Source of the DNA: Dryas octopetala
Taxonomy: Eukaryota > Streptophyta > Magnoliopsida > Rosales > Rosaceae
Assembly (NCBI GenBank): GCA_963921425.1
Contig: OY992832.1
Coordinates: forward strand, 9,734,001-9,798,000
Direction of reading: 5' to 3'
Length of the DNA stretch: 64,000 nucleotides
Shown here piece after piece: positions 1-12,400 of the stretch. The translations under genes and the position numbers were made by a program. Each line of letters opens with the position of its first letter. Position 1 is the stretch's first letter. The notes under the pieces are model-generated. The model was not told where the DNA came from. It ran no database searches and saw only the letters and a program-made list of their open reading frames with translations.

Positions 1-479
1 ATATAACATGTTGTGTGATAGTTGATACAAAAGCATTAGGAAATATGGAATACGGAAAATACACACACGATACTTAAGTGGAAATACATAAAATAAAAAA
101 TAAAAAAAAATAAGTTAAAGGGTATTCTATTAATTAGCGCGCATCCATTAGCGAGAAAAAGCTACGAGGGCTTGACGCATTTGAAGCTAATTGTAGAGTT
201 ACTCTGCAGTTTTTAGGGCATTTTGAGCTTGCAAGTATATATATTTTTTAAGATACACTGTGAGTTAAATTTCTTTTTTATTTTGACTTTCTAGATAAAT
301 TACCCAAATTTCTTTAAGGTAATCATATCATGTTTCATTTCTTTTAAGAGCATTTTGTCCACTTAATTTGGGTATGAAATTAAAGAGCAATAACACACAG
401 ATCGATAAACTGAGCTTGGCTAAAAGCTAAAACCCTCCTTCCAGAGAAAAAGAAAAGAAAAAGGGAATATGTTCGGTTA
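1..479. other. Intergenic flank of the duplicated unit, no gene
   Basis: AT-rich, without a credible coding exon. Stretches such as the one around 340-475 recur at 37200-37530, 39590-39750, 54000-54320 and 56740-56960, so this is the conserved flank found downstream of each peptide gene unit rather than unique sequence. Confidence 0.6.
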
Positions 480-484
480 GCATC

Positions 485-1297
485 ACTAAGGCTTAGCATA
501 TGTGTTTACCATAATAAACACATATGCTAAGCCTTAGTTTTCCGATGTGGGACATTGTTCCACATTACTCTCAACACGCCCCCGCACGTGTGGCGAGATT
601 TTGAGCCTTACACGTGAACAAATTGTATTGGGTGACGTGGGAGCACGTGTGGCCGTTGGGCCTTACAGACGAATAACCAAGCTCTGATACCATGATAGAA
701 TTAGAGCATCCAACCCAAAACCAATTGGCAATGGGTGGAGAGGCCCATGACTTATAAGCACATATACTAAGCTCTAGTTTTCCGATGTGGGACATTGCTC
801 CACATTACTCTCAACACGCCCCTGCACGTGTGGCGAGATTTTTGAGTCTTACACGTGAACAAATTGTATTGGGTGACGTGGGAGCACGTGTGATCGTTTG
901 GCCTTACACGCGGATAACCAAGCTCTGATACCATGATAGAATTAGAGCATCCAACCCAAAACCAATTGGCAATGGGTGGAGAGGCTCAAGACTTATAAGC
1001 ACATATGCTAAGCCTTAGTTTTCCGATGTGGGACATTATTCCACATTACTCTCAACACGCCCCCGCACGTGTGGCGAGATTTTGAGCCTTACACGTGAAC
1101 AAATTGTATTGGGTGACGCGGGAGCACGTGTGGCCGTTGGGTCTTACACACGAATAACCAAGCTCTGATACCATGATAGAATTAGAGCATCCAACCCAAA
1201 ACCAATTGGCAATGGGTGGAGAGGCCCAAGACTTATAAGCACGTATACTAAGCCTTAGTTTTCCGATGTGGGACATTGTTCCACATTACTCTCAACA
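485..1297 (-). mobile_element. Tandem TRIM retrotransposon array (three internal regions, four LTRs)
   Basis: Read on the minus strand, a 124-bp terminal repeat beginning TGTTGAG and ending TCTATCA recurs at 693-816, 934-1057 and 1174-1297, with a truncated copy ending at 576. Between them lie short internal regions (577-692, 817-933, 1058-1173). Each starts, next to the LTR, with TGGTATCAGAGC, the usual primer-binding site complementary to initiator tRNA-Met, and ends in a G-rich tract (CGGGGGCG or similar). Short LTRs, a PBS, a polypurine tract and no coding capacity are the hallmarks of TRIM elements. The array is flanked by GCATC at 480-484 and 1298-1302, a 5-bp target duplication, so it probably inserted or grew as one unit. 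The outermost copy is rearranged: 486-508 is inverted against 516-538. The 74-codon open frames inside are by-products of the repeat. Confidence 0.85.
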
Positions 1298-1568
1298 GCA
1301 TCCACATCTCATTATGCTTACATATTTACCTTTCCACTCCGATTTTTAGACATGCATGCACTTGCCTTGAGGTGCTGGCAAGGTAAATATATGCTGAAAA
1401 TATTCGACATCGATCGATCATTTATTCATTAAAACTTGACAAATAACAATGAATGTGAAGTACCTATTGGTACATATCAACTTATTGATCATATATTGTA
1501 CATAAAGATTTGATGGGTATAAATATACTCCGGCCATCAATGCCGTATGTCAACTAAATATCTCTGTA

Positions 1569-2186
1569 TCAACCAGTTGCACCTGGAGGAACTGGAATAA
1601 CAATAAATTAACAGAATTAATTAATATATATCATAATTAATAGACTACTAAAAGTAGTACGTCTTAAAAGTAAAAATAAAAATGTATTGATGGTGGCTCT
1701 CTCTGTTGGTAATTGAAAGAAATAATTAAGCGCTAAATTTAAAAGAATAATAATATATCATGTTACAGTAGGAAGTAGGAAACTAAATCAAATTTAAATC
1801 ATACGTACTTTCACCGTTACCAGCTCCAGGCGCAGGAATTACTGGTGTGTGTGCTTTCTGATTATACAAAGAATTAATCGTCACATGCAGCCTACTCTTC
1901 TCTTCTGCAATAACAATAATTAATTAAGAAAGAAACTTTAATTAATGATCAATTTAGATTACATATATATAATATACTAATTAATATAGTACGTGATGAA
2001 GTTATTATATACTAATTGAATTTTGTGGTATGTATGGGGATGGAGAGACTAACTGGTTTTTGGAATTTGGGAAGCAATATTGGCATATTGTGGGAACCTA
2101 GCAGATTCGACTAGTGTCGTAATAATATTGGATGATGACAAGAAAAGCAATAGAATGATGAAGGAGGAGTGCTTGTGATGAACCAT
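1569..2186 (-). CDS. P1: small secreted peptide precursor, three exons
   Basis: Spliced model: exon 1 at 2186-2054, exon 2 at 1904-1809, exon 3 at 1591-1569. All introns have GT/AG ends and the joined frame has 83 codons plus stop. Residues 1-29 are a typical signal peptide: a basic His-rich start (MVHHKH), a Leu/Ile/Phe core, then a likely cut near VESA. Exon 2 opens with KEKSRLHV and becomes Pro/Gly/Ala-rich (TPVIPAPGAG). Exon 3 adds only IPPGATG before the stop. There are no cysteines and no other membrane segment. The layout, a secretion signal with a short variable Pro/Gly tail, is that of a precursor to a processed signalling peptide, but I do not recognise the family. The SPG/APG tail only loosely recalls PIP or CEP peptides. 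The same architecture recurs seven more times on this strand, which is the main support. Expression is not shown. Confidence 0.7.
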
Positions 2187-2228
2187 TTTATCATATCATA
2201 TAAGTTTTTGTTCTTCGCTCCTCCTCAA

Positions 2229-2240
2229 TTTATATAAAAT
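2229..2240 (-). promoter_or_regulatory. TATA-box candidate for P1
   Basis: On the minus strand a TATATAAA-type motif lies about 43 bases before the P1 start codon. The same motif sits at the same distance before P2 (33745-33756), P4 (42649-42660) and P8 (58485-58496). Variant forms precede P3 (38440-38451) and P7 (near 55197), and P6 has a changed form (49441-49452). Position and conservation suggest a core promoter with a short 5' leader. Confidence 0.5.
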
Positions 2241-2450
2241 ATAATGCAGGCATGATGAACGTGTATACAAAGACGTCTTGACTGGGCTATTATTACTTGA
2301 ACTATTTTTTATCATATCATATAAGTTTTCATTCCTCCCTCCTCCTCAATTTATATAATATAATGCATGCGAACGCTCATGCATGTGCCACAGTAGTCAA
2401 GGATGTTTATCTATATATAAAGCCAGAAGGGGGAGTAGTATATATGTATA

Positions 2451-2626
2451 TATATATATATGAAGATCAATACCATATTTCTAATAGAAACATTCGGCTT
2501 CACTTACAGAAATAAATGAATTTCATTTTTATTATATATATATATATATATATGAAGATCAATACCATATTTCTAATAGAAACATTCGGCTTCACTTACA
2601 GAAATAAATGAATTTCATTTTTATTA
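2451..2626. repeat. Tandem duplication of about 90 bp with (TA)n
   Basis: A (TA)n tract followed by the stretch starting gaagatcaataccatatttc occurs twice in succession (about 2451-2534 and 2537-2626). It is present identically in the right copy near 58707-58882. Confidence 0.8.
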
Positions 2627-2776
2627 GAAAGAGCGTTTATATTTTCACCCATTTTATTTTAATATATACTTTTTCCACCCTTTGAAACTATCATTCCATT
2701 CACCCATTTTTTTAAATAATTTTTTTCTTTAATATATCCTAATATATTTTGTCACCAAAATTTAAAATCGATGATA

Positions 2777-2815
<39 letters not shown>

Positions 2816-3845
2816 CATATTAGCTTTCCATTGAGGAGGGAGGCTCCCATACTGGGATTGCGCTTTTATTACCAATTCAAATAACATCAATTTTAAATTT
2901 GGTGAGAGAGTAGAAATAGGGTTTATGAAAGAAAGAAATTATGAAAAAGATGAATAGGTGAGATGATTGTTTAAGAGGCCAAGTGGGGCATTATAGGAAT
3001 AATGAGAGATAAATAATACTTTTAAAGTTTTAAATCTAAAGGGAGTGTACAAATAATGTGGATGAATAAATAAGATAGAGGGGTAAGAATATAAGCATTT
3101 TACTAGAAATTTTGTGGTGTGATTTGGTCAACAATGATGTCTGAGTTAATGGTAAGAATAGTGGGTAGACCTGCCTAGCCTTCGTGATCGATTAAATTCC
3201 AATGTTGTCTGGTGTGTCAAAGGCTCAAAGCTGACTTAGGACACTTTGATTACAAAAAATAAAAAAATTAAAAAAATTCAATGCTTATTCATGGAGTCTT
3301 CATATGGGATAGTTGCTTATTTGAGGATTGTATTTGTATGCAGTACTCCATATATGTATATACTGACATGTTGTAGGTAACGTGTATGTTTTTAGGTAAT
3401 ACTAATAGAAAGTATACTAGATTCTTCCTTTACTTTTAATTTGGGCTGTGTACTTATTAAGAATATTCTAATGAATCTTCTACACCTATGGTTTAAGATT
3501 TAATATTTAAATTCAACGATAAAAAATATAAATCTTAGAACCTTCGAAAATGAAGTCTGCTCATCTTCTCGGAATGATAAACAAAAGAACTTGATAAAGC
3601 AAACGAACAATAACATATATTCCACTGAAAGTGCACAATCAAACAAATACAGGCAGATGGAAGAAGCTCTCATGACCACCAACAAATACAGCTGGAGAAC
3701 CATTTGAGACCAAAATTTTCCATCCCTGGCTGCTCAACAACAAACTCTTGCAAAACCTGTACCAGTTTGTTTGACAACGGAGAGAGATTCCCAGACAACA
3801 AACAGCACCAGCAGCAATGACAAAGGCTGAAGAGAGATATAATCA
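2627..3845. other. Intergenic spacer between P1 and the IMPDH-like exon 4
   Basis: There is no coding exon. It holds a poly-T run (2781-2815), a SINE 3'-end remnant around 3205-3265 (sequence like the 3' end of the SINE at 38996-39231, followed by A-rich DNA), and, from about 3520, the IMPDH 3' flank. That flank (3580-3840) recurs near 59830-60095 and in part at 48150-48490. Confidence 0.55.
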
Positions 3846-4621
3846 TCAAAATGATTTCTTCTCATAAGAAACCAGCCCATGTACTCCACCTTCCACTTGT
3901 GCTGCTCCGGTTCTTACCTGCATGCACAAAAAAATACACCATCAACTCATTGAGAAAACCACATTACTTCTTAATAATACCACCATAACACCTGACCACA
4001 AGGTAATCATGGTCATGGCCTGCACTTTTCCTATGATTTAATAGATGGAGCAAGAAAATAGGTTACTCCAGAATTTACCTAGAACCAGTTTTAGCAGCTG
4101 CTAAAACTTCTAAGGAGAACAAATAAAGAATATAATTAACCTTTGTCTAATTGGTAATCTGACTAGGACTAGCAATGGAATTAAGAGGAATACTTTTAAA
4201 ATGCAATGGCACTAATCTATAATCCATCGCAAATACCTCAAGGGATGTCAAGAATATGAGATGGCTGTTAATGGCACAAAGAATAGCCCAAATATTTAGC
4301 TTTTTAACACGTAGCTCTGTTCTACAACTAACTATTTCGGTGTTGGTATATGAGTGACACTCAATAGTAATATTACTGATTAATAGGGCTTCTTCCCCAC
4401 TTTTATTGGTAGCTCTCCCTTGAAAGTGATGAACTAGAATACAACAGATAACGGAACAGACAGGGAAGAAGTAAGTTATTGCAAGAATCATCAACTGCAA
4501 CACCATTTCCAATTCAAGCATAGAGATCAAATGACTTCCTTGAAATAATGCCATGCATAACTCAAGAATGTAAGCAAAATGGTTGCCGTACCTCTAGCCT
4601 TAAAACGCTTGATCTTAAGAG

Positions 4622-4925
4622 TGTTGGATGAGGAATGAAAATAAGAAACAGAACAAGAGATTACTGCAAAAAAATTATGCAGAGAACACAAATGTTTGAG
4701 TTGCTACAGCAGAGCTCTTGAGTGTTTGATTAAATTTGCTTACTGATCATTACAGCTAATACAAATATAAAAGCATATAGCTCTAGAGATTTCTTTCATA
4801 GAAAGCTGAAAAGGCTTTGCCTAGGAACTCTAAAGATGAGCCATGCTCTGCCTGCACCAGCTAACTTGGCTGCTGCCATAAATATAAATGTTTCAAAAAG
4901 TCACTAAAGTGCATTAATTCCAACA
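4622..4925 (-). repeat. 3' LTR of the copia element
   Basis: 304 bp, TG...CA on the minus strand, paired with 15480-15783. It abuts the last codons of the RNase H region. Confidence 0.93.
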
Positions 4926-7900
4926 CTCCATGCACTTTCTTCACAACTCCAATGAGCTCTCTAAGATAACAAAATCTTTCTCTGGGAAGTGGCTTGGTCA
5001 GTACATCAGCAAGTTGTTCCTCTGTCCTGCAATACACAAGTTGAATCTCCCCTTTCTCAATTTCATCTTTAATGAAATGGTATTTGAGATCAATGTGCTT
5101 GGTACGATCATGATTGACTGGATTTTTTGCAATGGCAATGGCTGCTTTGTTGTCACAGTACAACACGGTTCCTTCTTGTTGTTTTTCTCCAATGTCATCA
5201 AGAATTCTTCGAAGCCACATGGCTTGAGATGTTGCTTTGGCAGCCGCAATATATTCTGCTTTTGCAGATGATTGGGCTACAACTTTCTGCTTCTTTGAAG
5301 CCCAAGTACAAACCCCTGAGCCAAGAGAAAAAACATAAGCTGAAGTGCTTTTTAAATCATCAAGGCAGCCACCCCAATCACTGTCAGTGTAACCAATGAG
5401 ACTTGACTTTTTAATAGTCTTGTACATAATTCCATAATCCAGTGTGCCTTGCAAGTATCTCAAAACCCTTTTTGCAGCTCCATAATGAATTAGACTTGGC
5501 TCTTGCAAATATCTTGAAAGTAGACTTGCAGCAAACATGGTGTGAGGTTTGGAAGCAGTAAGATACAAAAGGCTTCCAATCAAACTTCTATAGTGTGCAG
5601 CATTTGCCTTCTTTGCACCATCATTGATGCAGAATGGATGGCGGAGAAGTTTATGCAACAGCTTGATCGTCGCAAACCCAAGAAATTGGGGAAATGATTT
5701 CTACTAGTCGGAGGGTTTTGGCTCTGAAAGTGGTAGTAACGCATACCGTTTCGAAGGAAATCGCGAGACGAGTCAAACTCATAGCTATGCTATGATGTAT
5801 GGGCTTTTTCGGCCATCCGAGATCGTTTAGGGCCTCAAAACTGCATTCTAAACTTTTAGACATTTTATTTATTTTCGGTTATATTTTATTTGGGTTTGTA
5901 ACTATCCGTGGGCCTTAATTATATGGTTGTTTGCGCCCTAGGGTTTCGTTAAGCATACTTAAGCAATTTTTACAATTGCTAGCGGATTATTCTATTTTTA
6001 TTTTTATCAAACTAATTGTTGAGGTTTTCTCTCAATTTCCTGGTGGATTCCAGGCTTCTTGTTCTTTTAGGTTTACGTTTGTAAACCTTTGGCTGATTGT
6101 ACTGCATCAATCATTTTTCTTCAATTTTTCATTTACCACTAGAGGAGTAGCCACTGACTTGCATCCGAGCATATTGAACTTCTTAAGAATATTTTCTGCA
6201 TATTTCTTTTGAGAAATGAAAATCCCAGATTCTGATTGAAGAACTTCAATTCCTAAAAAATAGTGCAACAAACCCAAGTCACTCATCTTATAGGTGCACA
6301 TCATATCTTTCTTAAACTGCTGGATCATAATTTCATCATTGCCAGTGAAGATTAAATCATCAACGTACACTGAAACAATGAGAATAGAATCTCCCTTCTT
6401 CAAGACATAAAGTGTAGGCTCACTTGGACTTTTCTGAAAGTCTCTCTTAGCAAAGTACTTGTCAATTTCAGCATACCAAGTGCGGGGTGCTTGTTTCAAC
6501 CCATAAAGAGCCTTGTTCAGCTTGTAGACTTTATCTTCTCCCCCTTTAACTAGAAAGCCTTGAGGCTGCTCTACATACACTTCTTCTTTTAAAACTCTGT
6601 TTAGAAACACTGACTTGACATCAAGCTGATACAGTAACCATTTCTTTTGAGCAGCAAGAGCAATCAAGGTTCTTATAGTTCAAACCTCTAGCCACCAGCC
6701 TTGCCTTGTGCTTTTGAATGCTTCCATCTTGATTGAACTTTGTCTTGAAAATCCATTTCACCCCAATGACTTCTCGATCTTTTGGAGGCTTAACAAGCTC
6801 CCAAGTATGGTTCTTCTCAATCATCTTTATCTCTTCTTTCATTGCTTTCACCCAAACTTCTTGATTTTGAGCTTCCTCAAATCTTGCTGGTTCTATACCA
6901 GAAAAATTGCAGCTTTCAAATACATCACTCAACCTTCGGGTTTTTAATGGAGGACTTTCGGGTGAAGAGAAACTTGGGGAGGAACCATCTCCACTTGGAT
7001 TGCTTGCTGTAAGTGTTGGTGACTGAGGAATAGCTTCTTCTTCTTGCTCTTCTTGAATTCTTCTTTGATCTTGAACAACAACATATGGCATCTCCTGCAC
7101 TTTATTTTCATCCCAATTCCAGCCAGCCTTTTCATTACAAATAACATCTCTGCTCACAATCAACTTCTTAGTTTCAACATTATAAATTCTGTATCCTTTT
7201 GTGTTGGGGCTGTAGCCAACAAAGATGCATTTTTGGCTTTTCTCATCAAACTTAGTTCTTTTTTCAGCAGGAATATGAGCATAACAAATGCAACCAAAAA
7301 TTTTTAAATGACTTACTGAGGGCTTGAATCCACTCCAAGCTTCAAATGGAGTCTTGTTCTTCATAGCTTTAGTTGGGCATCGATTGAGAATGTAGACAGC
7401 TGTATGTACAGCTTCTGCCCAAAAACTCTTAAGTAAGCCCTTCTCAGACATCATTGAGGTTGCCATCTCCACAACTGTTCGATTCTTTCTCTCTGCAATC
7501 CCATTTTGTTGGGGACTATATCCTGCTGTCAATTGCTTCCAAATGCCTTCATCTTTGCAAAAACTTTCAAATTCTTGAGAAGTATATTCTCCTCCTCTGT
7601 CACTTCGAATAACTTTAATAGCACAACCACTTTGCTTTTCTACAAATGCCTTGAATCTTTTGAAAACCAGAAAAGTCTCTGATTTTTCTTTCAAAAAATA
7701 GACCCAGGCCATCCTCGAATAATCATCAATAAAAGTGAGAAAGTACATGTGTTGATTCAAAGAGGGAGTTCGCATTTGGCCACAAATGTCAGTGTGCACA
7801 AGCTCCAACGGTGCTTTGGCTCTCCATGTGCTTTGTCTTGGAAATGGAACTCGGTGTTGCTTGCCCATAATACACCTTTCACAAGCATCAAATGATGTTT

Positions 7901-8260
7901 CAATTTTAGGCAGCCCATTCACCATGCTCTTATGTTGCAGTAGCTTCAGCCCTTGAAAATTTAAATGGCAAAATCTCTTATGCCACAGCCAAGTATCTTG
8001 AATAACATCAGCCTTCAATGCAACCATTTGCTTATAATGAAATTCAATGGGAAAATTTCTATTTTTCTCCATTTTAACTGAAGCAATGACCATATCTTTT
8101 GATTTTTTATCATAAATGGTGCAGCCACCATCTTCAAACATAAGTCTGTAGCCATTTTCCACAAGCTGTCCAACACTAAGCAAGTTCTGACTTAGTTCAG
8201 GAACTAGCAAAACATCATTAATATGCTTCACTCCCTTCTTGGTTTTGACAGCAATAATTC
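4926..8260 (-). pseudogene. copia pol: integrase, reverse transcriptase, RNase H (broken)
   Basis: The integrase part (about 8260-7100) has the zinc-binding His-Cys region around HKRFCHLNF and CERCIMGK, then the catalytic-core motifs HTDICG, FIDDYSR and RSDRGGEY, and NGIAERKNR. A spacer leads to RT. RT shows WIFKTKF and KARLVARG, then loses the stretch before LAAQKKWLLYQLDVKS and changes frame (near 6660). YVDDLIF, the catalytic Asp pair, is present near 6370. RNase H (5624 to about 4930) has AAHYRSLIGSLLYL, SDWGGC, KAEYIAA and VLTKPLP. A 485-bp solo LTR splits RT from RNase H. The stop codons and frame change prevent a polyprotein. Confidence 0.9.
5625..6109. mobile_element. Solo LTR (485 bp) inserted in copia RT/RNase H
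   Basis: The insert starts TGATGCAG and ends CTGCATCA and is flanked by ATCAT at 5620-5624 and 6110-6114. Removing it restores the copia reading frame across the junction (Lys-Asn-Asp-Gly-Ala on the minus strand), so the limits are exact. TG...CA ends with a 5-bp duplication fit a solo LTR left by recombination. No partner LTR or pol is seen here. Confidence 0.8.
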
Positions 8261-8960
8261 CACTACTACAAAATAGCAATCAGACAACGGATTTTCACCG
8301 TTGTCTAAGTTTATAATTTACCGTCGTCTAATCGAGTGTTGTCTATTCATACCCCCATTAGACAACGGATAAAATCCGTTGTCCTGGTGCACCTACACAA
8401 CGGTTATAGATGTACCACCGTTGTATATACAACCTTTAAAATCAATGATTTGGAAGATACCGTTGTTGAGTGCCAATTTAAACATCGGTTTATATTTAAA
8501 AACCGATGTGTATATATATTTTAAACAACGGTTATGTTAAGTAAAGAATTGGTTTTACAACTATTTTAGGTAGAAACACGAGGTGAAATAGCCATTAAAA
8601 CAACGGTTTATTGTTAAAAACCGTTGTCTAATCTATTGAATAATATGTGTATTGCCATGTCTATAGGTTTTTCAAACTACGGTGTTTTATATGAAACCGT
8701 TGTATTCATGCATTAAGAAAATTAAATATTAACCATATAACCGTTGTATATACTTATTTGGTACATCGATTTTTGGATTAGAAACTATTGTATGAAGGTA
8801 CTTAGCACAATGGCTTCTTAAGATTTGTGTGGTATGCTTAAGAATTAGACAATGGTTTATGATATTGAACGATTGTAAGTCAAGGGCACAGACCACGCTT
8901 TTTATCGAAAAACTGTTGTATAATGTGTCTGTTTACATCTGTTTTTAGAAACTCCCAATT
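8261..8960. repeat. CACTA left subterminal repeat region
   Basis: More than ten copies of the 7-bp core ACAACGG or its complement, several as close inverted pairs (for example 8350-8382), separated by 20-80 bp. Copies decay toward 8960. The right counterpart is at 14092-14250. Confidence 0.85.
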
Positions 8961-9454
8961 GTCTTTGACCACAATGCAATTATGAACAAACAATGCAGAA
9001 TCTGATTGATGAGATAGGTTGTTTTGGTACAACCATTAATTGATTCCCTTCATAATTAACATTCCTAATAAATTATACATTTACAAAATACCAATTCACA
9101 ATAATAAAGAATTGGAATTTCTAATATAACCAAATAATATAAGATATTTAAAGGTAGTAATTGTATATATGTACTTTGCTCCCTTAACCCAATTTCATTC
9201 ACAAAACCAGCCATATATGCCATAAACAAAAACCCTCCAAATATACCTTTCCAAAAAACTAGGCATCAATCTAATGAATCAACCTAATTGCTGCCATATA
9301 TATATATATCAAAATATTATCCAGCAGCTAGCCTATCAATCATCCCAAGCTAATCTAGCAAAGTAATCAATATATCATATATACCCAAAGCTAGTCTAGC
9401 TAAACATATGGCCTACGTAAAAAAGGTGTCATGCAAAAATCCAACCAGAAATGT
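8961..9454. other. CACTA interior, AT-rich, no gene seen
   Basis: Low-complexity AT-rich DNA with a (TA)n tract near 9297-9310. It may serve as the 3' flank of the captured gene, which ends at 9455. Confidence 0.5.
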
Positions 9455-12400
9455 CTACATAAACTGGCCCACGAAGTTTGCCCATTCAGCCCGGACTTCA
9501 TCGATATCTTCTTGGGTATAAGTGTTGTCTTGCCTTCGTTCCCACTGAAACAAGGCAAACATGGAGTACTAATTAAAAATAAAATTCAACCAAATAGGTA
9601 AACAGTCCAGCAGAAAGAAAAAAATAAAGAACATGCGCGCCCCTAAGTAGATGTATTGAAAAACATAGGCATGCAAGAGAAGAATATGCCCCTGTCAGGT
9701 TTCAACATCCAGTAGCAAGCATATATATATATATATATATAGTTAGCATCCACAAGATAAAATAGGGGCCTATATCTAGAATCAAGCTACAATATATTAA
9801 CACAAGTGATCATCAAAATTGTTTTCCTTTTATTCCAAGCTTTCAGCCACAATTTGTTTTCCTTTTATTCCAAGCTTTCAACTACATTTCCAAGCTTTCA
9901 GCCACAAAACAAATTAAAGCATTATAAATTGCAACAATACATTAACTTCTTTCTCAAGATTCGAATACCCATTTATAAATAAAATCAGAAAATAGTCCAA
10001 ACAGTTCTTAAATATATAGTTAATAAGAAAAAAAAAAAAGAACAGAAATTAAACTTTCTGTTCATGTAGCAGACGGTACAAAACATCTGCCAGAGAAAAT
10101 GATCTCCTTATAAATATAACAAACTTTTGGCTAGACCACTAGATTTATCAGGAAAATTTCAGAAATATTAATATTTAAACCAAGTGTTCCTAAATAGAGC
10201 ATGATCCTGTTCTCAACAGTAAAATCAGTAAATCAATTTGCATCTGCCAAACCACCTATTTGTAACAGTGGCCATATTATCTAATATCATGATCTTTGCC
10301 CAATCAAGAGGACCAAGCAGTCAATACTAGATAGCTGCTAGGAGTAGAGCTCAGGTGTTGAACATAGCTGCACCAAGATGCAAAGTAAATAGCAGTAGCA
10401 TTTACTACCCATGTCAAACTTTAAGAGCTCTAGTTCCTAAATAGCAAACTATAGTAACATTTTTGGATGGAACATACCATATAACGACTGCTTCACTGGA
10501 AAATAGTAAATATAACTTTACTGCACAAACCTGTACTTGGGATCAATTTGTTCCTTAACTTCAACCCGCTCTTTGTCTGTCAACTGTTTGCAGCGATTAT
10601 AAAGGGAATATATGCATACAGAGAGAGGATGAGATGATGTAACAAAAAGCATCTCAAACATCTCACTGTTTCTCCGGGTCTCCTCTTCCTGCACCCCGGA
10701 AATGAAGGTGGAATTAAAATAAAAACCATTCTGAGAATAAAAATACGAAATTAGAGAAGTATGCCGGTAGTGCAAACTCAAAAAAGATTCCATACCGTCA
10801 ATGTATGTTCGAGTTTCTCAACCTCGGCAAGAAGACGGACTTCATCAATAAAAGGCAGTTTTGCAATACCCTTAAGAACAGCAATAAGATGTCAAGAACT
10901 CCACTAGAGAGTCATCCCAAAAAAATGACCAGGAAAAAAAAATACATGTACAATATGGATTCAAAGAGAACACACCTGCCATGCATAACGTTTCCCATTC
11001 ATATCCACTTCAAAGTCTGATACAAAACAAAGGTTCAGAATAGCATCTTACTAAGCAAGTAAAAAAGAATTAAGATCTAGAACACCACTCTTAGCCAGAA
11101 AGTATACCAGTAGGGTAAAAATCAATAATAGGTGAGTTGGGATCAGTCATCAACTTCCTATATTGCTCAGGAAGGGCATGGGAACTGCACATGTATAATC
11201 ATTAGTACCTTGCTAGTTGAAAAATTTCCAACATAGAAGAAAATATCAACAGCATACCTTGCAGCAGGAAAAACCCCCAACAGCTGATTGAATGGTTTAA
11301 AAGGAGTGCCCAAATCAAAACTTATATTTAGCTGACTGAGGTCCTTGAGATCAGAAGCAAAGGGTGCATAATGATAGGGGTAGAACCTAGAGAAAAATAC
11401 GAAAAAGATATTCAGCAGCACGGTAAACATATTTACCTAAGACAAGACATAAACATTGAGACAGTGAACATTCCATGGGTGTCCCTTTCATCATTTACTT
11501 TTGAACATTTGAAATAAAAGCATCACTTGCGATATGCATAAAAAACCTTATACACAAGTGATACTTGCATCTACATAACTTAATGTGGTTGCAAGATAGA
11601 AGAGCACCATAAAAATGCTTCATAATATCTAAAAACTCTTTCATAGCATCAACATTTATAGCAATACCAAATACAAGATATCACCTACACATAATAAAAG
11701 TCAGCAATACACAAGTAATCAGACCTTGTCTTCTTCGGGATTGTCAGAGTTAAAAGCATCAGACCTCTCACGAAGAACCTCTTTGAGCTTTGCTTTCAAT
11801 TCTTCTTTGTTTTCATGTACCTGACAAGCAAGAGACAAAGATGACAGCTTAATGAACACATAGTTAAGAAACTACACCCAACGTAATTCATTAAATAATA
11901 TTTGTGAAACAATTATTAAAAGATAGTAAAATAAAGTTTCACATTCACATCCTTGCCAGCATCACAAATCAGACAGTAGAAGAGTAGATATGAACAACAC
12001 ACTATACATGATTTACATTAAAGTGCCTCAAATTAAGCTAAAAACTTACTTCTTCAAGACTGTTCTCTGCTTCAACAATAGCAGCACCGACAGTTGATGC
12101 CTCTGAAGACAAACGTGCAACTTTTCGAGCGTTTCCTTGACCATTAGATTTGTAAGATTCTTTGCTCTTCATATCAAGCTTAGACAAACTAGTTGTGGCT
12201 TGTCCGAGCTGGTCTCCTCTTCTAACAGGCATAGAGCTCTCAGAACTATTACCAGATCCAGATTGTTGATAGGGTGAATGTGAAGGACCTGAAGCAAGAC
12301 GAGAACCATGAAATCGGGAAACTGCAACCAAAGAATCTGGTTGCACTTGTGGCCCAACATCATCTCCTCTTCTTCTCGCTTGCCCCTTTTCACGCTTTAT

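Larger units (their letters stand above)
906..3913. repeat. 3.0-kb segmental duplicate, left copy (matches 57162-60165)
   Basis: Following the two copies base by base, I see no difference except the length of one poly-T run (35 T at 2781-2815 against 31 T near 59037). The left junction lies inside a TRIM internal region. The right limit is at the start of IMPDH exon 4, where substitutions and indels begin. The segment carries two TRIM LTRs, peptide gene P1 and IMPDH exon 4. Near identity of AT-rich non-coding DNA means a very recent event. Confidence 0.9.

Noticed and set aside
485..1297. Possible Cassandra-type TRIM with 5S rRNA in its LTR
   Set aside because: The 124-bp LTR shows no 5S rRNA promoter-like sequence that I can see.
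4147..4554. Minus-strand 135-codon open frame
   Set aside because: Lies in intron 3 of the IMPDH pseudogene; the matching intron of the intact gene has indels that break it.
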